Shown here one piece after another: positions 13,147-16,842 of a stretch of DNA of 16,842 nucleotides (positions are counted from its first letter, which is position 1; each line of letters begins with the position of its first letter). The translations under genes and the position numbers were made by a program. This DNA is from CAZGZD01 sp964401915 (GTDB lineage Bacteria > Patescibacteriota > Microgenomatia > UBA1406 > GWC2-37-13). The stretch lies in NCBI GenBank assembly GCA_964401915.1, contig CAYOAI010000019.1, positions 1 to 16,842 on the forward strand, in the 5' to 3' direction. The notes beneath the pieces are model-generated. The model was not told where the DNA came from. It did not search any database and worked only from the letters and a program-made list of their open reading frames with translations.

Positions 13147-14052
13147 ATGAATAATTCTTGGCAGATCGAGCAGCTTATCAAGCGCGCATTTATCCGAACC
13201 AAAGAGCGATTCTTAAGCTACTTTTTGGTTGTTATTGTCGGGATTTTGATAATACTGGCGGCTGTGGCCATAGGTCTTATACTTGGGATTCCTATTCTGT
13301 TTCTCATAAAACCCGCTCCAATAATAGCTGGGATTATGGCAGCAGTGCTTTATACTGCTGGAATTATTGCCTTTTTTTATATTACTTCATGGATAGGACT
13401 TGCGGGAGCTGCAGTACTTATTGAAGAGCCAAAACTTGGTGTATCAGCGACTTATAAGTCAGTTCGTTCTCGAGTGTGGGGATTTGTGTGGTTCAATTTT
13501 TTAACTGGGCTTTTTATCATTGGACTTCTTCCGCTTGGAATTTTAAGCCTAGGGGTTGTGTTCATTCTTTGGGCAATCTGGGGAAGCTTTGCACTGTTTG
13601 TGTATCTCAAAAAACAGAAAAAAGGCATAGCGAATTTGTGGACGAGTAAGGCTCTTGTATCCCAAAAATTCTGGGGCATAGTTTGGCGCGTGATAGTCGT
13701 TTATGTTGCTGTGATGGTTCTCCAATTCGCACTTGCCTTTGGTACACGTGATTCAGCAGTAGCCGCGCTTGGTGGTATTGGCTCGGGCGTCATATCGCTT
13801 TTTACAGGCCCCTTCATAGCAAGCTTTTTATATGAAATGTACACAAATCTCACAGAACCAAAAGAGGTAAAAACACCAAAGGTGTGGGTTGGCCTATCGA
13901 TTATCGGGTGGATACTGAGCGTGATTTTATTTGTGGCTCTTACAGCATCAGCAATTACTCTCATCCAAAGTAAAGCGAAAGATATACAAAAACTACAAAT
14001 GCAGATGCAGAAAGGCAAGACCAACTCTTACGATTACGGCAATAAGCTTTAA
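13147..14052 (+). CDS. Polytopic membrane protein of unknown function
   Basis: A 301-residue protein from the ATG at 13147 (MNNSWQIEQLIKRAF). A longer frame from 13072 would pass through the promoter and is rejected. About six membrane helices are visible (roughly 24-49, 56-92, 112-152, 179-199, 206-230 and 247-273). The amphipathic basic N-terminus and a charged C-terminal tail (KDIQKLQMQMQKG, 278-290) flank them. The layout recalls small DUF975-like or GlpQ-membrane-domain-like proteins, with a long polar loop near 154-176, but no motif lets me assign one. Glycine-rich and free of charged residues in the helices, it is more likely a structural or assembly protein than a transporter. dprA follows after 32 bases on the same strand, perhaps in one operon. 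Confidence 0.75.
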   Translation: MNNSWQIEQLIKRAFIRTKERFLSYFLVVIVGILIILAAVAIGLILGIPILFLIKPAPIIAGIMAAVLYTAGIIAFFYITSWIGLAGAAVLIEEPKLGVSATYKSVRSRVWGFVWFNFLTGLFIIGLLPLGILSLGVVFILWAIWGSFALFVYLKKQKKGIANLWTSKALVSQKFWGIVWRVIVVYVAVMVLQFALAFGTRDSAVAALGGIGSGVISLFTGPFIASFLYEMYTNLTEPKEVKTPKVWVGLSIIGWILSVILFVALTASAITLIQSKAKDIQKLQMQMQKGKTNSYDYGNKL

Positions 14053-14084
14053 TTTAAATACCTCAACTTTCACATTCAATTCGC

Positions 14085-15182
14085 ATGACCAGTAAAAATC
14101 TTCCGTATTACATCGGATTCTCACACCACTTGGGCATTGGGCCAATGAAGTTCGCAGCACTTTTGAGCCACTTTGGTGATCTAAGGTCGGCATATACAGC
14201 CCCACTAGACAAGCTAAAAGAAGTTATTGGTGAGGATGCTGGTCGTCGGTTTGTGGACTTCCGCGATGGATTTGATAGCGCGCAAAAGCTCATCGAGATT
14301 CAGAAAAAAGGAATCACGACAATCACCCAAGAAGATCTCCTCTATCCAGATAAACTTCGTCACATTCCCGATCCACCTATTTGTCTGTATATCAAAGGCA
14401 ACGTAGATGTACTGAAAAAATTCTCAGATGAGAAGGTTCTGGCGATTGGAATTGTTGGTACCCGTAAACCCACAAGCTATGGGCAGCAGATTGCGCGTAC
14501 ATTTGCGCGAGATCTGGCATCTGTTGGCGTGGTTATCGTATCGGGTATGGCACTTGGGATAGATACACTTGCCCACCAGGGAGCTCTTTCAGTCGGCGGG
14601 ACGACTATTGCGATCCTTGGATGCGGGGTAGATATTATCTATCCGCCTGTGAACAAAAAACTGTATGAAGATATACAAAAAGATGGTTGTATTATATCTG
14701 AATTCCCACCTGGGCAGACTGTGCATCCTGGATTATTTGTTGCTCGCAACAGACTCATCTCTGCTCTTTCGCAGGGAGTCGTGATTGTGGAGGGGACGGA
14801 CAAATCCGGGGCACTTATTACAGCCCGATATGCAGCCCAGCAAGGTCGCGATGTATTTGCACCTCCCGCACCTATTACGTCGGTGCAGTCTGCTGCTCCG
14901 AATATATTACTCAAAGAGGGGGCCACGCTTGTCACATCAGCTGCCGACATTCTGACCGAATACAATATCAATATTGTGAGTCGCCAAAAGGCTCGAGCCC
15001 TTGATGGACTAGATGCAGAGTCTGCGGCAATCGTCGTCGCTCTTTCGTCTGAGCCATGCCTTGCTGATGATCTTGCGGACATACTTGGCGTGTCTGTCTC
15101 GCACCTGGCCAATAAGTTGTCGCGACTGGAGATTGAGGGAGTGATTGAGAAAAATCAAGACGGGAAATTTCAGCTCAAGTGA
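14085..15182 (+). CDS. dprA: DNA-processing protein DprA
   Basis: A 365-residue protein that loads RecA onto incoming single-stranded DNA during natural transformation. An N-terminal helix-hairpin-helix-like region (about 1-60) precedes the Rossmann-type DNA-binding domain with VGTRKPTSYG (124-133), SGMALGIDTLAHQGAL (153-168), GCGVDIIYPPVN (179-190), SEFPPG (205-210), RNRLISALS (221-229) and a GALITARYAAQQGRDVFA block (242-259). The C-terminal winged helix (about 308-365, LSSEPCLADDLADILGVS...GVIEKNQDGKFQLK) is complete. Length and motif order are standard. It implies a DNA uptake route, common in reduced-genome bacteria that salvage nucleotides or exchange DNA. It lies behind the membrane protein gene and is followed by an AT-rich hairpin and element B. 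Confidence 0.95.
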   Translation: MTSKNLPYYIGFSHHLGIGPMKFAALLSHFGDLRSAYTAPLDKLKEVIGEDAGRRFVDFRDGFDSAQKLIEIQKKGITTITQEDLLYPDKLRHIPDPPICLYIKGNVDVLKKFSDEKVLAIGIVGTRKPTSYGQQIARTFARDLASVGVVIVSGMALGIDTLAHQGALSVGGTTIAILGCGVDIIYPPVNKKLYEDIQKDGCIISEFPPGQTVHPGLFVARNRLISALSQGVVIVEGTDKSGALITARYAAQQGRDVFAPPAPITSVQSAAPNILLKEGATLVTSAADILTEYNINIVSRQKARALDGLDAESAAIVVALSSEPCLADDLADILGVSVSHLANKLSRLEIEGVIEKNQDGKFQLK

Positions 15183-15187
15183 GGTTT

Positions 15188-15225
15188 GAGTTTGTTTAAA
15201 TAAACTCTTACTTTTACTTATTTTT
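15188..15225 (+). terminator. AT-rich hairpin with T-rich tail after dprA
   Basis: GAGTTT-g-TTTAAA-t-AAACTC (15188-15207) starts 5 bases after the dprA stop and is followed by a T-rich run up to 15225. The stem is weak, so termination efficiency is uncertain. The tail overlaps the left arm of element B. Confidence 0.45.
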
Positions 15226-15309
15226 GACTCCAGTGGGTTCCCTCCCATCCCGATAAATCAGGACGGGCCTCCCAAGTCGCAAAAAACAAGGAAAAGTAAC
15301 AAAAGGGCT
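15205..15309. repeat. Long imperfect palindrome (element B) between convergent genes
   Basis: A symmetric structure centred near 15255: the core CCCATCCCGAT (15244-15254) pairs at 9 of 11 positions with ATCAGGACGGG (15257-15267), flanked by TGGG/CCCA, GACT/AGTC and outer arms TTACTTTTACTTATTTTTG versus the complement near 15280-15300. The outer arms match those of element A, and both share a GGTTCC-(C/T)-TCC string near the core, on opposite strands. Lying between dprA and the RibD-C gene it could act as a two-way terminator, but the relation to element A suggests a repeat family. Confidence 0.55.
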
Positions 15310-15313
15310 TTTT

Positions 15314-15856
15314 TTAGATCTTTGAGGTTTTTACTACTTGGTAATGGAGAAGAAGAGTGCCTTGATCGTTGAGCTTTTTTGATTCCAAAAGTTTGAGAGA
15401 TATGTCGAGATTGGCTTCTTCAATAAGTGGACGGCCAACTCCAAACATATGTGGTTCGATTGTGAGATAGATATCATCCACGAGCCCGGCAGATAAAAAA
15501 GCGCTGTTTAAGACTCCTCCGCCGACAAGAAGTCCATGAGTATATCCTACTTTTTCAAGTCGCTCGATAAGTTCTTCTGGCTTTTCATCAGTGAATTCAA
15601 GTGTATGTGGCACTTCTTCACCCTGATAATTGGTAGGGGACGAAGTGACGACTACTCGAAGCGTGCCATCTTTGTGTTTGATCGAGGACTTGGCCGCCTC
15701 ATATGTGTGGCGACCCATGATGATAAGTGAAGCACGATCGACCATACTATGAAAGTGCTCTGTATCTTCAGCCGATGTCCAGGCGGGCACATTTGAATCT
15801 TCTCCACGAGTAATCTTGCCATTTATGCTCTGGACCATGACGAGGGTGATCTTCAT
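15314..15856 (-). CDS. RibD C-terminal / dihydrofolate reductase-fold protein
   Basis: A 180-residue NAD(P)H-dependent reductase-fold protein. Motifs are MVQSINGKIT (7-16), IIMGRHTYE (45-53, nucleotide binding), VGGGVLNSAFLSAGLVDDIYLTIEP (111-135) and the G-x-GRPLIEE stretch (138-147). These fit the RibD C-terminal domain and related stand-alone DHFR-like proteins. Riboflavin pathway neighbours (ribA, ribB, ribH, the RibD deaminase domain) are absent, so the substrate may be a pyrimidine, folate or an unknown pterin. It is a full-length member. The ATG at 15856 is preceded by GGGAG about nine bases away, within the end of the upstream transporter gene; the 6-base gap shows they are co-transcribed. 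Confidence 0.88.
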   Translation of the reverse strand: MKITLVMVQSINGKITRGEDSNVPAWTSAEDTEHFHSMVDRASLIIMGRHTYEAAKSSIKHKDGTLRVVVTSSPTNYQGEEVPHTLEFTDEKPEELIERLEKVGYTHGLLVGGGVLNSAFLSAGLVDDIYLTIEPHMFGVGRPLIEEANLDISLKLLESKKLNDQGTLLLHYQVVKTSKI

Positions 15857-15862
15857 ATTTTA

Positions 15863-16513
15863 TTACTCTCCCTTTTTGAGCCAGCGGACTCCTACATACA
15901 CAAGCGGCGTCTCCACGACCGACATCGCGCACTTTATGAGCCAGTAGGGCAGGATTATGCTCCATAAAAATGCAGCGTTATTTCCAAGGCCCTTGTCTAA
16001 GGCATAAAAAGCAAGTGTGATAAAGATCACTGTGTCGATAAATTGTGCTATAAAATTCGACAGATTGTTCCTTAGCCACAGACCACTCGATTTCATCTTT
16101 GCTCGAAGCTTCACAAATACAAGAATATCTGTGAACTCAGAAAGCGCAAATGCGATAAGGCTTGCTGCCGAGAACCGCGCTGACTTGGCAAATATCGTGT
16201 CGTATGCACCCTCAGTCTCCTTAAATCGCATAGATGGCGGCAGTACAATTGCAAGTAGGCTAAATGCGAAGATAAGTGCTACCACAATTAGTCCGGATCG
16301 CACCACAGATCGAGCACGCTCTGGCCCCTTGACCTCCACAATCACGTCATTGATTGTAAAGATTAGAGGAAGTACGAATATAGCAACCGATGCATTAAAG
16401 CGCATCGGGCCAATTGCACCGAGTGGGAATGTTTTAGCCCCCATGAGCTCAGATACTGCGATACAGAATATATAGATTGAGACCAGAAGGTCGAACTTAT
16501 TGATTTTGAACAT
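15863..16513 (-). CDS. YhhQ/VUT-family transporter, likely queuosine precursor uptake
   Basis: A 216-residue membrane protein of the vitamin-uptake-like VUT/ECF-related family (PF02592), to which E. coli YhhQ, the queuosine-precursor importer, belongs. About six membrane helices are seen. Family features are the early SELMGAKTF (21-29), LPLIFTINDVIVEVKGPERAR (48-68), SEFTDILVFVKLR (125-137) and LWLRNNLSNFIAQFIDTVIF (145-164). It would import preQ0, preQ1 or queuine for modification of G34 in tRNAs with GUN anticodons, such as the tRNA-His here; this substrate is inferred from the family. No preQ1 riboswitch motif is found upstream. A TGC-TATAAA box precedes it and the RibD-C gene follows 6 bases behind. 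Confidence 0.87.
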   Translation of the reverse strand: MFKINKFDLLVSIYIFCIAVSELMGAKTFPLGAIGPMRFNASVAIFVLPLIFTINDVIVEVKGPERARSVVRSGLIVVALIFAFSLLAIVLPPSMRFKETEGAYDTIFAKSARFSAASLIAFALSEFTDILVFVKLRAKMKSSGLWLRNNLSNFIAQFIDTVIFITLAFYALDKGLGNNAAFLWSIILPYWLIKCAMSVVETPLVYVGVRWLKKGE

Positions 16514-16540
16514 GTTTAATAATTAAAAAAATAAACGCTT

Positions 16541-16549
16541 TTTATAGCA
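16541..16549 (-). promoter_or_regulatory. Extended -10 box of the YhhQ-RibD-C operon
   Basis: TGC-TATAAA on the minus strand (16549..16541), 27 bases before the ATG at 16513. The short predicted leader is AT-rich and carries no Shine-Dalgarno site. Confidence 0.45.
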
Positions 16550-16612
16550 CAGAAATTAATTGGACGAATTATGTCCCTATGATAGCAGAAAAGACTGTGT
16601 CGTCAATCCTGA

Positions 16613-16842
16613 TTAGTATTGTCGTGGCTGGTCGACGAAGGTAAGCGCTACACCCTTTTTGTTGGCACGACCTGTGCGGCCAATGCGGTGGATGTAGTCT
16701 TCATACGTCTCCGGGAGATCGTAGTTGATGACGTGTGTGACATCGTCTATATCAAGTCCACGGGATGCGACGTCGGTCGCCAAAAGTACCTGAATATCAG
16801 ATCTTTTGAAGCTGGACAGGATCCTTTGACGATATCCTTGAG
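16613..16842 (-). CDS. DEAD-box RNA helicase, C-terminal part (partial)
   Basis: Seventy-six codons of the end of an ATP-dependent RNA helicase; its start lies outside the window to the right. The visible part is the second RecA-like domain: YRQRILSSFK, motif V as VLLATDVASRGLDI, then THVINYDLPETYEDYIH and motif VI HRIGRTGRA. The protein ends 16 residues after motif VI (VALTFVDQPRQY), where most DEAD-box proteins have another helix and strand before the domain closes. It may be a genuinely short form or have lost its C-terminus. Such helicases remodel RNA in ribosome assembly and mRNA decay, in the cytoplasm. It is transcribed in the same direction as the YhhQ operon, 99 bases upstream of it. 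Confidence 0.93.
   Translation of the reverse strand, partial: QGYRQRILSSFKRSDIQVLLATDVASRGLDIDDVTHVINYDLPETYEDYIHRIGRTGRANKKGVALTFVDQPRQY

Noticed and set aside
16514..16612. preQ1 riboswitch upstream of the YhhQ-type gene
   Set aside because: The intergenic sequence shows none of the conserved preQ1 aptamer blocks, and the predicted leader is only about 20 bases.
1..16842. CRISPR array, insertion sequence or prophage genes
   Set aside because: No regularly spaced repeats, transposase, integrase or phage structural genes are visible on either strand.
1..16842. Recoded TGA (Gly or Trp)
   Set aside because: TGA ends dprA and the epimerase-like gene at the expected places, and no recognised gene has an internal TGA.

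Overview
The window looks like a piece of bacterial chromosome from an organism with a small, compact genome, most plausibly a member of the Patescibacteria (Candidate Phyla Radiation). Pointers are the mix of short housekeeping genes, many small divergent membrane proteins, stripped-down or degenerate enzyme families, scarce Shine-Dalgarno sites, and several promoters whose -10 box lies only 6-8 bases before the start codon. TGA is used as a stop (dprA, the epimerase), so the code is standard; this argues against Gracilibacteria and Absconditabacteria. The assignment is an inference; there is no rRNA or other decisive marker here, and I cannot name a class. No CRISPR array, IS element, prophage gene or toxin-antitoxin pair was recognised.

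Layout. Positions 1-2819 (minus strand): an outward promoter at the very edge, a membrane-anchored M23/lipoyl-like protein, the replicative helicase dnaB and an MBL-fold hydrolase. Positions 2874-3950: tRNA-Thr(GGT), a small helical protein of unknown function, and a 437-base gene-poor stretch with a near-consensus minus-strand promoter. Positions 3953-6526: a SemiSWEET/PQ-loop protein (+), converging on an ArsR regulator-LUD domain protein pair, and an MFS transporter. Positions 6643-8033: a divergent acyltransferase-like protein, a PF06541-type membrane protein and tRNA-His(GTG). Positions 8069-9760: a class B penicillin-binding protein (PBP2/mrdA type). Positions 9861-12152 (+): tRNA-Pro(GGG), dCMP deaminase and a secreted clan-A glycoside hydrolase-like protein ending in a single dockerin-like calcium loop. 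Positions 12142-12819 (-): a ribulose-phosphate epimerase-like protein lacking one metal ligand. Positions 13147-15182 (+): a polytopic membrane protein and dprA. Positions 15314-16513 (-): a RibD-C/dihydrofolate-reductase-fold protein downstream of a YhhQ/VUT family transporter. Position 16613 to the end (-): the C-terminus of a DEAD-box RNA helicase.

How the genes fit together. Most are core functions: replication (dnaB), DNA uptake and recombination (dprA), nucleotide supply (dCMP deaminase), wall synthesis (PBP2) and RNA metabolism (tRNAs, helicase). The rest look like envelope, uptake or host-interaction functions typical of organisms that scavenge nutrients. No single operon forms an evident new multi-gene system. 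The most intriguing structure is non-genic: two related long imperfect palindromes at about 12862-13024 and 15205-15309. They share arm sequence and are candidates for a repeat family, a structured RNA, or decayed coding sequence. Next in interest are the recurring leaderless-type promoter arrangement, the paired alternative hairpins in the leader region around 3543-3595, and several enzymes missing key residues.
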